From assembly GCA_964490005.1 (NCBI GenBank), contig CAZBBB010000001.1, positions 38,769-102,768 on the forward strand: a DNA stretch of 64,000 nt. The letters are read 5' to 3'. Below, in pieces: positions 42,126 through 51,705 of the stretch (the first letter of the stretch is position 1; every line of letters starts with the position of its first letter). Position numbers and translations under genes: made by a program. This DNA is from CAZBBB01 sp964490005. GTDB lineage: Bacteria; Planctomycetota; B15-G4. A model generated the notes under the pieces. It was given only the letters and a program-made list of their open reading frames with translations. It was not told the DNA's origin and did no database searches.

Positions 42126-43529
42126 TCAGGGGACGAGCTGCCCGTCGACCAGCGACAGCCCGTGCCGCGCGAGCAATTCGGCGATCCACGGGTAGCGGCG
42201 CACGGCGCGCGTGAGGTTGGCGCGCATGCCCGCGTCGATGTCCTGCAGCGCCGCGCGCGCGGCCGGCACGTCGCCGCGCAGCAGCGCGAGCAGCGCCCGC
42301 TGCGTCTCGAGTTCCCCGGCGTACGTGAAGCCGGCGGTCGCGGCCTGCAGGTTCTCCTCGGCGAAGCGCGCGTACAGCCCGTAGCGACCGGTGATGAGCG
42401 CGAAGCCGACGTAGCCGCGCGCCAGCTGCGCCCGCGTGCGCTGTTCGAGCGCCGCGTCGGCGCCCAGCGCGGCCAGGCCTTCCTCGAGCGGCGGGCCCTG
42501 GCCGCGGCGTCCGGTGGCGGGAAACAGGCCGAGGTCCTCGATCGCGTCGGCCACGGTGATCGCCATCAGGCGCTGGCCCTTGAGATTCGGGTGACAGTGG
42601 TCGGCGAGCAGGTCGAAGCCGGGGATGCCGCGCGTGCTGGCCGCGTCGAAGGCCAGATCGACGCGCACGGGCAGGCGCGCCTCCTCCAGCAGCACGTCGA
42701 GCAGGCGCCGCGTGGCGCGGTGCGGGAACAGGTCGGTGTCGCGCGCCTGCTCCAAGGCCGCGCGCGCGGCGGCGGCGTCGCCGGCCTGCAGCAACGCCTG
42801 CCCGCGGGCGAAGGCGGCGTCGGCGTCCTCGGCGAGCCTGTGGTCGGCGCCGATCAGCGGCGGGAGGTCGGCCAGGTTGCTCACGGGCAGCGTCGTCAGC
42901 AGCGGCACGCCGCGCTCGCTCGCCAGCTCGTGCATGGCGCGCACGTGCCCGCGGAAGGCGCGCGCGATCGCCTCGTGGTCGAAGTCGTGCTCGGGCGTGG
43001 GCAGGCGCTCGCCGCCGGCGGTCTGCACGCGCAGCAGCGCCTGCACGCGCCAGCCGAGCTGCAGCGCGTGCCACCAGTGCGGGTCGAGCAGGCGGCCGGC
43101 TTCCAGATACTCGTTGTGTCCGGTCGTGAGCACGATCGCGTCGGGCGACAGCTCGAAGACGTGCGGCAGCAGACGCTCGAAGGCCTCGGCCGCGAGCCCG
43201 GGGCCGGCGAGCGGCAGCACCTCGACGTCGGCGCCGCGCCAGCGCAGCACGAGCGCCAGCCACGCGGGCGGCGAGACGCGCGCGTCGTAGGGGACGCCGG
43301 CGACGGTCGAGGCGCCGATCCAGACGATGCGCGGCCGGGTCGGCACGCGGTCGACCTCGAAGTCGAGCAGTCCGTCCCAGCCCTCGCTGCGGCGCACGCG
43401 TCCGTCGCCGAGGTCCTCGAGCAGCGCCGGCGAGCGCACCCAGGGCGTGCGCAGCACGCCTTCGATCGCGGCCAGCAGCCCCAGGCTGGTGACGAGGGCG
43501 ACGAGTGCGCGGCGCCCCCGGCGGCTCAC
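42126..43529 (-). CDS. Membrane-anchored SGNH/GDSL-type hydrolase
   Basis: 467 aa. One N-terminal membrane anchor (about residues 8-22) is followed by an SGNH fold. Block I WIGASTVAG carries the nucleophile Ser. LTTGHNEYL is the block III equivalent with His and Asn. ADHCHPNLKG near residue 320 carries the Asp-x-x-His pair. A TPR-like ARAALEQARDT stretch sits between. SGNH esterases of this kind deacylate cell-surface polymers or lipids. The GTG at 43529 overlaps the acyl-CoA dehydrogenase stop, so it is the last gene of the acyl-CoA operon. The substrate is unknown; a thioesterase-like role is only a guess from context. Confidence 0.8.
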   Translation of the reverse strand: MSRRGRRALVALVTSLGLLAAIEGVLRTPWVRSPALLEDLGDGRVRRSEGWDGLLDFEVDRVPTRPRIVWIGASTVAGVPYDARVSPPAWLALVLRWRGADVEVLPLAGPGLAAEAFERLLPHVFELSPDAIVLTTGHNEYLEAGRLLDPHWWHALQLGWRVQALLRVQTAGGERLPTPEHDFDHEAIARAFRGHVRAMHELASERGVPLLTTLPVSNLADLPPLIGADHRLAEDADAAFARGQALLQAGDAAAARAALEQARDTDLFPHRATRRLLDVLLEEARLPVRVDLAFDAASTRGIPGFDLLADHCHPNLKGQRLMAITVADAIEDLGLFPATGRRGQGPPLEEGLAALGADAALEQRTRAQLARGYVGFALITGRYGLYARFAEENLQAATAGFTYAGELETQRALLALLRGDVPAARAALQDIDAGMRANLTRAVRRYPWIAELLARHGLSLVDGQLVP

Positions 43530-44713
43530 GGCCGACCGAGCAGCGCGCGCGCGACGATCAGCCGGTGGATGTGGCTCGTGCCCTCGTAGATGCGCAGGCC
43601 GGCGATGTCGCGATAGTGGCGCTCGACCGGCTGGCCGTCGCCGTAGCCGCGATTGCCCAGCAGCAGCAGCGCGCGGTCGGCCACGCGCTGCGCCATCTCC
43701 GTCGCGAAGAGCTTGGCCGAGCTTGTCAGGCGCGTGAGCCGCGCACGCGCCGCGCGGTCGGCGGCGGCGCCCGACGCGTGCAGCTCGTCGGCCGCGCGTG
43801 CCGCCGAGGCCACGAGGGCCGCGGCCGCTTCGATCTCGACGCTCATGTCGGCCAGGTCAGCCTGCACCATCTGGAAGTCGCCGATGCGCCGGCCGAATTG
43901 CCGACGCGTGCGGGCGTGCTGCAGGGCCGCGTCGAGGCAGGCGCGCGCCAGCCCGACCGCTCCCGCCGCCACGCCGAGCCGACCGTGGTCGAGGCCGCCC
44001 ATGGCGACGGCGAAGCCCGCGCCGACGGCGCCCACCCGCTGGCCGTCGGGGACGCGCACGCCCGAGAGGCGCAGCCGGGCGTGGTTGGCGGCGCGGTGCC
44101 CGAGCGGGTGCACGCCGAGTTCCTCGGCCTGCAGCCCGGCCACCGGCCGCTCGAGCACGAAGCAGCTCAGGCCCTCCTTGCCCTCGCCCGGGCCGGTGCG
44201 CGCGAACAGCAGCGTCAGGTCGGCGATGCCGCCGTTGGTGATCCAGGTCTTGGAGCCGTCGAGCACCCAGTGCTCGCCGTCGCGGCGCGCGGTCGTGGCG
44301 AGCGCGGCCACGTCGCTGCCGGCCTCGCTCTCGGTGAGCGCGTAGCAGCCGATCCACTCGCCCGAGATCAGGCGCGGCAGCCAGCGACGGCGCTGTTCGG
44401 GCGTGGCGTGATCGGCCAGGCACTGGCTCACCAGGCCCGCGTGCACCGTGAGGAAGCCGCGCACCGAGGCGCAGGCGCGGCCCAGCTCCTCGTAGACGGC
44501 GATGAAGGACTCGTTGTCGAGCCCCTGTCCGCCGACCTCGGTGGGCAGCGGCCCGCCGAGGAAACCCAGCTCGCCGAGCCGCTGCACGACCGAGCGCGGC
44601 ATGGCGCCGGCGCGGTCCCAGGCGCCGGCGTGCGGGACGATCTCCTGCTCGGCGAAGTGCCGCGCGCGCTCGCGCAGCGCGGCGCGTGCGGCGGCGCGCG
44701 CGTCCTCGCTCAC
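43526..44713 (-). CDS. Acyl-CoA dehydrogenase
   Basis: 395 aa FAD enzyme that introduces the alpha-beta double bond into acyl-CoA thioesters. CYALTESEAGSD and WVLDGSKTWITNGG are the flavin-binding beta-barrel motifs. IYEGTSHIHRLIVAR near the C-terminus carries the catalytic Glu. RTRRQFGRRIGDFQMVQ is the family hinge. The GTG start at 44713 overlaps the ferredoxin stop. Next to the two crotonases and the hydroxyacyl-CoA dehydrogenase it forms a beta-oxidation-like cycle. Chain length or aromatic specificity cannot be told. Confidence 0.93.
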   Translation of the reverse strand: MSEDARAAARAALRERARHFAEQEIVPHAGAWDRAGAMPRSVVQRLGELGFLGGPLPTEVGGQGLDNESFIAVYEELGRACASVRGFLTVHAGLVSQCLADHATPEQRRRWLPRLISGEWIGCYALTESEAGSDVAALATTARRDGEHWVLDGSKTWITNGGIADLTLLFARTGPGEGKEGLSCFVLERPVAGLQAEELGVHPLGHRAANHARLRLSGVRVPDGQRVGAVGAGFAVAMGGLDHGRLGVAAGAVGLARACLDAALQHARTRRQFGRRIGDFQMVQADLADMSVEIEAAAALVASAARAADELHASGAAADRAARARLTRLTSSAKLFATEMAQRVADRALLLLGNRGYGDGQPVERHYRDIAGLRIYEGTSHIHRLIVARALLGRP

Positions 44714-45039
44714 GCGCGGTGCTCCCGCTCGGCAATCGCCAGGCGCGCGAGCGGCTCGCCGCGCACGAGGACCGTCTGCACGAGTTCGTCGACGTCGGCG
44801 GCCGTGAGGCCTCCGTACCAGGCACCCTGCGGATAGGCCACGGCGGAGACGCCGTGCTCACAGGCGTCGAGGCAGCCGGCCTTGTTCACGCGCACCTGGC
44901 CCTTGAGGCCCGCGGCCCGGGCCGCGAGCTTGATCGCCTCGGCGATCGCGGCCGAGCCCTTCGCGGCGCAGCTGCCCTTGGGATGGTCGGCGCCGCGATC
45001 GTTGACGCACACGAAGAAGTGGCAGCGGAAGCGGCTCAT
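44710..45039 (-). CDS. Thioredoxin-like [2Fe-2S] ferredoxin
   Basis: 109 aa. The cluster ligands are probably C11, C24, C56 and C60, i.e. Cx12C and Cx3C, the spacing of the thioredoxin-fold ferredoxins; C6 is a fifth Cys. It starts FRCHFFVCVNDR, as in this family. It is an electron carrier. Its position directly before the acyl-CoA dehydrogenase suggests a link between flavin and ferredoxin, but the partner is not proven. The ATG at 45039 overlaps the crotonase stop. Confidence 0.88.
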   Translation of the reverse strand: MSRFRCHFFVCVNDRGADHPKGSCAAKGSAAIAEAIKLAARAAGLKGQVRVNKAGCLDACEHGVSAVAYPQGAWYGGLTAADVDELVQTVLVRGEPLARLAIAEREHRA

Positions 45040-45857
45040 CGCGTCCCCCCGCCCGGCGCCTCGAGTTCGCCCGAGAAGCGCGGAGGGCGCTTGGCGGAGA
45101 AGGCGGCGTGGTACTCGCGGTGGTCGGGGGCGCGCAGGTGCCGGGCCTGCGCCCAGGCCTCGGCCTCGAGCGCCTCGTCGAGGCCCATCGTGGCTTCGGC
45201 GTCGATCAGCCGCTTGGTCGTCGCGAGCGCCTCGCGCGGCCCGCGGGCGAGGCGCAGGGCGAGGGCGTGGGCTTCGGTCAGGCAGTCGGCGTCGGGCACC
45301 ACGCGCGTCGCCAGGCCCCAGCGCTCGGCCGTCGGCGCGTCGATCGTGTCGCCGAGCAGCAGCAGCTCCGAGGCGCGCCCGTGCCCCACGAGCCGCGGCA
45401 GCAGGTAGCCGGCGCCCATGTCGGCGCCCGTGAGGCCGACCTTGGTGAACAGCAGCGCGAGCCGCGCGCCGGCCGCGAACACGCGCAGGTCGCTCGCCAG
45501 CACCATCACGGCGCCCGCGCCCGCCGCCATGCCGTTGACCGCGGCCACGATCGGCTGCGGGCAGCGGCGCATGTTGCCGATGAGTTCGCCGGTCATGCGC
45601 GTGAAGGCCAGCACCTCGTCGTGCGGCATGTCGATGAGCCGTCCGATGATGTCGCGCACGTCGCCGCCCGAGCAGAAGGCGCGCCCGGCGCCGGTGAGCA
45701 CGACGGCGTGCACGGAGCGGTCCTCGGCGAGCTGCGCGAAGCGGTCGGTGAGCGCGCGGTAGATCTCGAAGGTCAGCGCGTTGAGGCGCTCGGGCCGGTC
45801 GAGCGTGATGCGGCACACGCCGTCGCCGTCGATCGCCTGCTGGAAGGGGGCCGTCAC
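45036..45857 (-). CDS. Crotonase-fold protein lacking hydratase glutamates
   Basis: 273 aa of the enoyl-CoA hydratase/isomerase superfamily. LNALTFEIYRAL, GAGRAFCSGGDVRDIIG and the oxyanion helix start NGMAAGAG are clear. Where active hydratases have Glu (GGGxE and QPE), this protein has GAGAVMV and LLFTKVGLTGADMG, so both catalytic glutamates are absent. It may catalyse a different step such as isomerisation or hydrolysis. This form is common in clusters with an SDR and an acyl-CoA dehydrogenase, as here. A TAGGAT box ends 7 bases before the GTG start at 45857. Confidence 0.85.
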   Translation of the reverse strand: MTAPFQQAIDGDGVCRITLDRPERLNALTFEIYRALTDRFAQLAEDRSVHAVVLTGAGRAFCSGGDVRDIIGRLIDMPHDEVLAFTRMTGELIGNMRRCPQPIVAAVNGMAAGAGAVMVLASDLRVFAAGARLALLFTKVGLTGADMGAGYLLPRLVGHGRASELLLLGDTIDAPTAERWGLATRVVPDADCLTEAHALALRLARGPREALATTKRLIDAEATMGLDEALEAEAWAQARHLRAPDHREYHAAFSAKRPPRFSGELEAPGGGTR

Positions 45858-45864
45858 GGCGGCG

Positions 45865-45870
45865 ATCCTA
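45865..45870 (-). promoter_or_regulatory. -10-like box of an internal promoter before the crotonase at 45036
   Basis: TAGGAT, 7 bases before the GTG at 45857, in the only intergenic gap of this part of the operon. TTGCCG 14 bases upstream is too close for a good -35. Confidence 0.4.
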
Positions 45871-45880
45871 CCCTCGCCCG

Positions 45881-46645
45881 CTACGGCAACTCCACGGCGG
45901 CGCCGCGCGTGCGCGCCGGGTCTTCGGCGGCGAGCGCGACGATGCGCAGCGCCACCTCGTCGGGCGTGAGCAGCCGGCCGCCGGCGTTGAGCGCGCCGAT
46001 GCGCAGGCGGGCCTCCTCGGGGCTCGCCCCGCCGGCCACGAGACGCTCGAGCATCGGGCGCACGAGGTCGGTGTCGACGAAGCCGGGGCAGACGGCGTTG
46101 ACGCTCACGTCGGCGTCCGGGTGGCGCTGGCGCAGTTCGGCGTCGAGCGCGCGCGTCAGGCCGAGCAGCGCGTGCTTGCTGGCCACGTAGGCCGAGGTGT
46201 AGGCGAAGCCGCGCAGCGCCGCCGTGCTGGCCACGTTCACGACCCGCCCGAAGCCGCGCTCGACCATGCCGGGCAGGGCCGCGCGGCACAGCGCGAAGGG
46301 CGCGAAGGCGTTGAGCGCGAAGGTCGCGTCCCAGCTCGGGTCGTCGGTGCGCTCGAGCGGCGCGGTGGGAGCCGCGCCTGCGTTGTTGACCAGCACGTCG
46401 GCGCGCACGGCGAACCCCGAGCACAGGCCCGCCACCGCGACGCGGTCGGACAGATCGCGCGGCGAAAGGTCGGTCTGCGCGGCGCCCGCCTGCCGGCACA
46501 GGGCCGCGCTGTCCTGCAGCGAGCGCACGTCGCGCCCGGTGAGCACCAGGCGCGCGCCCTCCCGCGCGAAGGCCACGGCGATCGCGCGGCCGATGCCGCG
46601 CCCGGCCCCGGTCACGAGCACCGATCGTCCCGCGAGGATGCCCAT
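45881..46645 (-). CDS. Short-chain dehydrogenase/reductase
   Basis: 254 aa SDR. TGAGRGIG near residue 12 is the cofactor loop, NNAG near residue 87 and S...YVASK near residues 140-155 are the catalytic site. NAVCPGFVDTDLVRPM is also typical. The reaction is an NAD(P)-dependent alcohol/ketone exchange, probably on a hydroxyacyl-CoA in this context. It lies 9 bases after the hydroxyacyl-CoA dehydrogenase gene. Confidence 0.9.
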   Translation of the reverse strand: MGILAGRSVLVTGAGRGIGRAIAVAFAREGARLVLTGRDVRSLQDSAALCRQAGAAQTDLSPRDLSDRVAVAGLCSGFAVRADVLVNNAGAAPTAPLERTDDPSWDATFALNAFAPFALCRAALPGMVERGFGRVVNVASTAALRGFAYTSAYVASKHALLGLTRALDAELRQRHPDADVSVNAVCPGFVDTDLVRPMLERLVAGGASPEEARLRIGALNAGGRLLTPDEVALRIVALAAEDPARTRGAAVELP

Positions 46646-46654
46646 CGGCGCCGC

Positions 46655-47521
46655 TCAGCCCGCGTGCGTGTAGAAGCCCTGGCCGCTCTTGCGCCCGAGC
46701 TTGCCGGCCGCGACGTGCTCGCGCAGGATCGCCGGCGGCTCGAAGGCCGCGCTGCCCAGCTCGCGATGCAGGTGCTCGGCGATCGCGAGGCGCACATCGA
46801 GCCCGACCAGGTCGGTGAGCTTGAGCGGCCCCATCGGGTGGCGGTAGCCCAGTTCCATGGCCTTGTCGATGTCGGCGGCGCTGGCCACGCCCTCCTGCAG
46901 CATGCGCATGGCTTCGAGGCCGAGCAGCACGCCGAGGCGGCTGGTGGCGAAGCCGGGGCTGTCCTTCACCAGGATCGGGTCCTTGCCCAGCAGCCGGGCG
47001 AAGGCCAGCGCGCGCTCGACGGTGGCCGGCGAGGTCGCCGGGCCGCGCACGATCTCGAGCAGCGCCATGACGGGCACGGGATTGAAGAAGTGCAGGCCGA
47101 CGATGCGCCCGGCCGCCGCGTTGTCCGCGGCGATCGCGCCGATCGACAGCGAGGAGGTGTTGCTGCCCAGCAGCGCCTCGGGCGGCGCCTCGCGCGCGAT
47201 CGCGGCGAAGATCCGGCGCTTGAGCTGCAGGTCCTCGGGCGCGGCCTCGACGACGACGTCGGCGCCGGCCACGGCCTGCTCGCTGTCGCCCACGGCTTCG
47301 ATGCGCAGAAGCTGCCGGTCGCGGGCGTCCGCGTCGAGCTTGCCCTTCTCGACGAGCCGGGCGAGCGCCTTGTCGATCGCGTCGCGCCCCGCGGCCGCCG
47401 GCGCCAGGCTCGCGTCGGCCAGCCGCACCTGGCAGCCGGCCGCGGCCGCCGCCTGGGCGATGCCGCGTCCCATGGTGCCCGCGCCGAGCACCGCCACCGT
47501 GTCGAACCGCTGCTGCGTCAT
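46655..47521 (-). CDS. 3-hydroxyacyl-CoA dehydrogenase, 3-hydroxybutyryl type
   Basis: 288 aa, the size of the single-function enzyme (PaaH/Hbd type). The Rossmann loop is GAGTMGRGIAQAAAAAG, residues about 12-28. SNTSSLSI carries the substrate-binding Ser and HFFNPVPVMALLEIV the catalytic His and Glu. The C-terminal domain ends in GRKSGQGFY. It oxidises L-3-hydroxyacyl-CoA to 3-ketoacyl-CoA with NAD. The ATG at 47521 overlaps the stop of the MDR gene (ATGA). Confidence 0.94.
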   Translation of the reverse strand: MTQQRFDTVAVLGAGTMGRGIAQAAAAAGCQVRLADASLAPAAAGRDAIDKALARLVEKGKLDADARDRQLLRIEAVGDSEQAVAGADVVVEAAPEDLQLKRRIFAAIAREAPPEALLGSNTSSLSIGAIAADNAAAGRIVGLHFFNPVPVMALLEIVRGPATSPATVERALAFARLLGKDPILVKDSPGFATSRLGVLLGLEAMRMLQEGVASAADIDKAMELGYRHPMGPLKLTDLVGLDVRLAIAEHLHRELGSAAFEPPAILREHVAAGKLGRKSGQGFYTHAG

Positions 47522-48588
47522 GCGCCCTGCTTTCTGTCGGCCCGCGGGCCGTCGGGGACGAGGAGGATCTTGCCGAACTGCTCGCGGCGCGCCATCGCGG
47601 CGTGCGCCTGCCGCACCTGCGAGAGCGGCAGCTCGCGGTCGATGACCGGCGTCAGCAGTCCGCGGCCGACGAGCTGCGCGACGTGCAGCAGCTCGCCGCG
47701 GCTGCCCATCGTCGAGCCGAGGATCGACAGGCTCTTGAAGAAGATCGGCCGCAGGTCGGCCTCGAGCTTCGGGCCCGTGGTGGCGCCGCAGGTCACGAGC
47801 CGGCCGCCCTTGGCGAGCGAACGCAGGCTGCCGGCGAGCGTCTTCTCGCCGACGTGCTCGACGACGATGTCGACGCCGCGCTTGGCGGTCAGGCGGCGCA
47901 CGCCCGCGACCCAGTCCTCCGTCTCGTAGTTGAGCGTCTCGTCGGCGCCGAGCTCCCGCGCGCGCGCCAGCTTCCCGTCGCTGCCGGCCGTCGCGATCAC
48001 GCGCGCGTGGAACAGCTTGGCGATCTGCACGGCCGCCGAACCGACGCCGCTGCTGGCCGCGTGCACGAGCACGTCGTCGCCGGCGCGCACGCCGCAGCGC
48101 GCGACGAGCATGTGCCAGGCCGTGAGGAAGGTCAGCGGAAAGGCGGCGCCCTGCGCGAAGGAGAGCGACTCGGGCAGCGGGATCGCGTTCACCGCGGGCA
48201 CGACGGCGTACTCCGCGCAGCCGCCGTCGCAGGTCTCGCCGAGGATGCCGTACTCGCGGCAGAGCTGGTCCTGCCCGGCGGCGCAGGCGCCGCAGCGGCC
48301 GCAGGAGACGCCCGGGGCGACGAACACCCGCTGCCCGACCGCCAGGCCGGTGACGGCCTGCCCGACGGCGTCGATCGTGCCCGCGAAGTCGCAACCCGGC
48401 ACGAGCGGCAGCGGAAAGACGTGCCCGGGCACGCCCCGGCGCACCCAGGTGTCGAGATGGTTGAGCGCGATGGCGCGCACGGCGATGCGCACCTGGTCGG
48501 CGCGCGGCTCGGGGATCGGGCGCGTCTCGAGCTTCAGCGCCTCGAGATCGCCATGCTCGCGAACGACGACGGCCTGCATCGTGCCCAT
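47518..48588 (-). CDS. MDR-family oxidoreductase with structural but no catalytic zinc
   Basis: 356 aa medium-chain dehydrogenase. The structural zinc lobe CGRCGACAAGQDQLC has all four Cys. The catalytic-zinc positions are lost: the usual Cys is Asn in ALNHLD and the usual His is Cys in PGCDFAG. AASSGVGSAAVQIAKLF is the NAD(P) Rossmann loop. It is therefore closer to quinone- or enoyl-reductase-like members than to alcohol dehydrogenases. A second ATG lies three codons on (48579). It is coupled to the hydroxyacyl-CoA dehydrogenase downstream. Confidence 0.87.
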   Translation of the reverse strand: MGTMQAVVVREHGDLEALKLETRPIPEPRADQVRIAVRAIALNHLDTWVRRGVPGHVFPLPLVPGCDFAGTIDAVGQAVTGLAVGQRVFVAPGVSCGRCGACAAGQDQLCREYGILGETCDGGCAEYAVVPAVNAIPLPESLSFAQGAAFPLTFLTAWHMLVARCGVRAGDDVLVHAASSGVGSAAVQIAKLFHARVIATAGSDGKLARARELGADETLNYETEDWVAGVRRLTAKRGVDIVVEHVGEKTLAGSLRSLAKGGRLVTCGATTGPKLEADLRPIFFKSLSILGSTMGSRGELLHVAQLVGRGLLTPVIDRELPLSQVRQAHAAMARREQFGKILLVPDGPRADRKQGA

Positions 48589-48589
48589 C

Positions 48590-49372
48590 TCAGGCCCCCT
48601 GGAAGCGCGGCGCGCGCTTCTCGCGAAAGGCGGCGAAGCCTTCGGCGGCGTCGGCGCCGGTGAACAGCCGCTGCTGCAGCTCGCGCTCGAGCGCCAGATG
48701 CTGCTCGAAACCCATCTCGAGCCCGCTCACGACCGAGCGCTTGATCAGGCCGACCGCGCGGCTGGCCTTGTGCGGAGGCGCGAACAGCGCCGCCTTCTCG
48801 AGCACGCTCGCCATGAACCCCTCGGCCGGCAGCAGCTCGTGCACCAGGCCGAGTTGCCGGCCCTCGGCGAAGTCGAAGCTGCGCCCCGAAACCATCAGCT
48901 CGAGCGCGCGGGCGCGGCCCAGCAGGCGCGCGAGGCGCGCCGTGCCGCCGGTGCCCGGCAGCACGCCCAGCGCGACCTCCGGCAGGCCCAGCTTGCCGCG
49001 CCCCTCGGCCGCCCAGCGCAGGTCGGCCGCGAGCGCGATCTCGAGCCCGCCGCCGACGCAGTGCCCGTTGATCGCCGCGATCACGAGCTTGGGCGTCTGC
49101 TCGAGCCGGCACAGCGTCTCGTTGGCGTGCAGGCAGAAGTTGTACTTCCACTCGGGCGTGACGCGCTCGAGCATCGCGATGTCGGCGCCGGCGCAGAAGA
49201 ACTTCTCTCCGGCGCCGGTGAGCACGATCACGTGCACGCCCTCGTCGAAGCGCGCCGCGACGATCGCGGCGTCGAGCGCGAGGTGCATCTCGTGGCTGTA
49301 GGCGTTGGCCGGCGGGTTGTTCAGCGTGAGCACGGCCACCGGGCCGTGTCGCGTGGTCTCGACGAGGGGCAC
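48590..49372 (-). CDS. Enoyl-CoA hydratase, intact active site
   Basis: 260 aa crotonase. Both hydratase glutamates are present, in VGGGLEIALAADLR and LGLPEVALGVLPGTGGT, and the oxyanion Gly residues are in NGHCVGGG. It adds water to trans-2-enoyl-CoA to give the 3-hydroxyacyl-CoA used by the dehydrogenase two genes on. The GTG at 49372 is the first start of the acyl-CoA operon; the next gene starts one base after its stop. A TAGCAT box lies 30 bases upstream. Confidence 0.92.
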   Translation of the reverse strand: MPLVETTRHGPVAVLTLNNPPANAYSHEMHLALDAAIVAARFDEGVHVIVLTGAGEKFFCAGADIAMLERVTPEWKYNFCLHANETLCRLEQTPKLVIAAINGHCVGGGLEIALAADLRWAAEGRGKLGLPEVALGVLPGTGGTARLARLLGRARALELMVSGRSFDFAEGRQLGLVHELLPAEGFMASVLEKAALFAPPHKASRAVGLIKRSVVSGLEMGFEQHLALERELQQRLFTGADAAEGFAAFREKRAPRFQGA

Positions 49373-49402
49373 GTGCGTCTCCCGCGGGAACGAGGGCGCG
49401 AC

Positions 49403-49408
49403 ATGCTA
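49403..49408 (-). promoter_or_regulatory. -10-like box of the acyl-CoA operon
   Basis: TAGCAT, 30 bases before the GTG at 49372. No convincing -35. Confidence 0.3.
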
Positions 49409-49493
49409 GACCAAAGGCGGCGCCGGCTGCACGCCCTCGGGCCCGACGCGCCGCTGCGGTCGCGGGTCCGCGCGGCGGACCCGCGCGGCGAGC

Positions 49494-49922
49494 TCAGGAC
49501 GCCGCGCGCAGCGTGAAGTGCAGGCGCATCAGCGAACGCCGGTCTTCCTCGAGTTCGAGGCGCCGGTAGACGCGGTCGAAGTCGAGCCAGCGCAGCTCGG
49601 CCAGATCGGGGCCCGGCCGCAGGTCGGGGCGCTGGCCCGCCGCACCGTAACCCACCGGCCAGTCGATCTCGTCGAGCAGATCGCCGATGCAGGTGCGCGT
49701 GGCGAGCTGCAGGTCGACCATCTGCCGCGGCGAACTCAGGCCCAGTCCCTCGCCCACGCTGCGCACCGCCGCCTGGAAGATCGACTCGTGCGGCTGCAGG
49801 ATCCCGGTGAGCGGCGACCAGAAGCTGTCGTGCGCCGGATGGTGGCGCACGAGCAGGTAGTCGATGGACGAGCGTTCCTTGCGGTAGACGAAGACGCGGA
49901 CGACGTGGAGCTGCTCGGTCAA
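49494..49922 (-). CDS. Nudix-fold protein with degenerate Nudix box
   Basis: 142 aa with the N-terminal strand VVRVFVYRKERS and the box region GILQPHESIFQAAVRSVGEG. The consensus G-x5-E-x7-REUxEExGU is only partly kept: the Glu after the Arg is Ser, and one Glu of the EE pair is Gly, so metal binding is doubtful. It could be a Nudix-derived regulator or binding protein or a changed pyrophosphatase. The start is TTG at 49922; no ATG or GTG precedes the first strand in frame. Substrate unknown. Confidence 0.78.
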   Translation of the reverse strand: MTEQLHVVRVFVYRKERSSIDYLLVRHHPAHDSFWSPLTGILQPHESIFQAAVRSVGEGLGLSSPRQMVDLQLATRTCIGDLLDEIDWPVGYGAAGQRPDLRPGPDLAELRWLDFDRVYRRLELEEDRRSLMRLHFTLRAAS

Positions 49923-50031
49923 GGCGAAACACCCCGGGGGAGCGGCGGGCGGCGCGGGGGCCGCCGCCGGTGGTATCGGGCGCGTGCGACGGCCGGGTTG
50001 AGCGCAATCGTGCGCATCGCCCGCTCCTCGA

Positions 50032-51564
<1,533 letters not shown>

Positions 51565-51654
51565 GTCCGGCTCCACGGCGGCGAGGTCGAGCCTGCCCGG
51601 CACGGGCGGCGGGCGCGCCAAACTAGCGCCCGACGGGCGCGCGGGCCAGCCCGG

Positions 51655-51660
51655 TATGAT
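51655..51660 (+). promoter_or_regulatory. -10-like box of the coiled-coil gene at 51706
   Basis: TATGAT, the closest match to TATAAT in the window, 45 bases before the ATG. Confidence 0.4.
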
Positions 51661-51705
51661 CGGCGCGTCGTTCGACTCCCCTCGCCGCCGGAGGTCCTTG
51701 GACCC

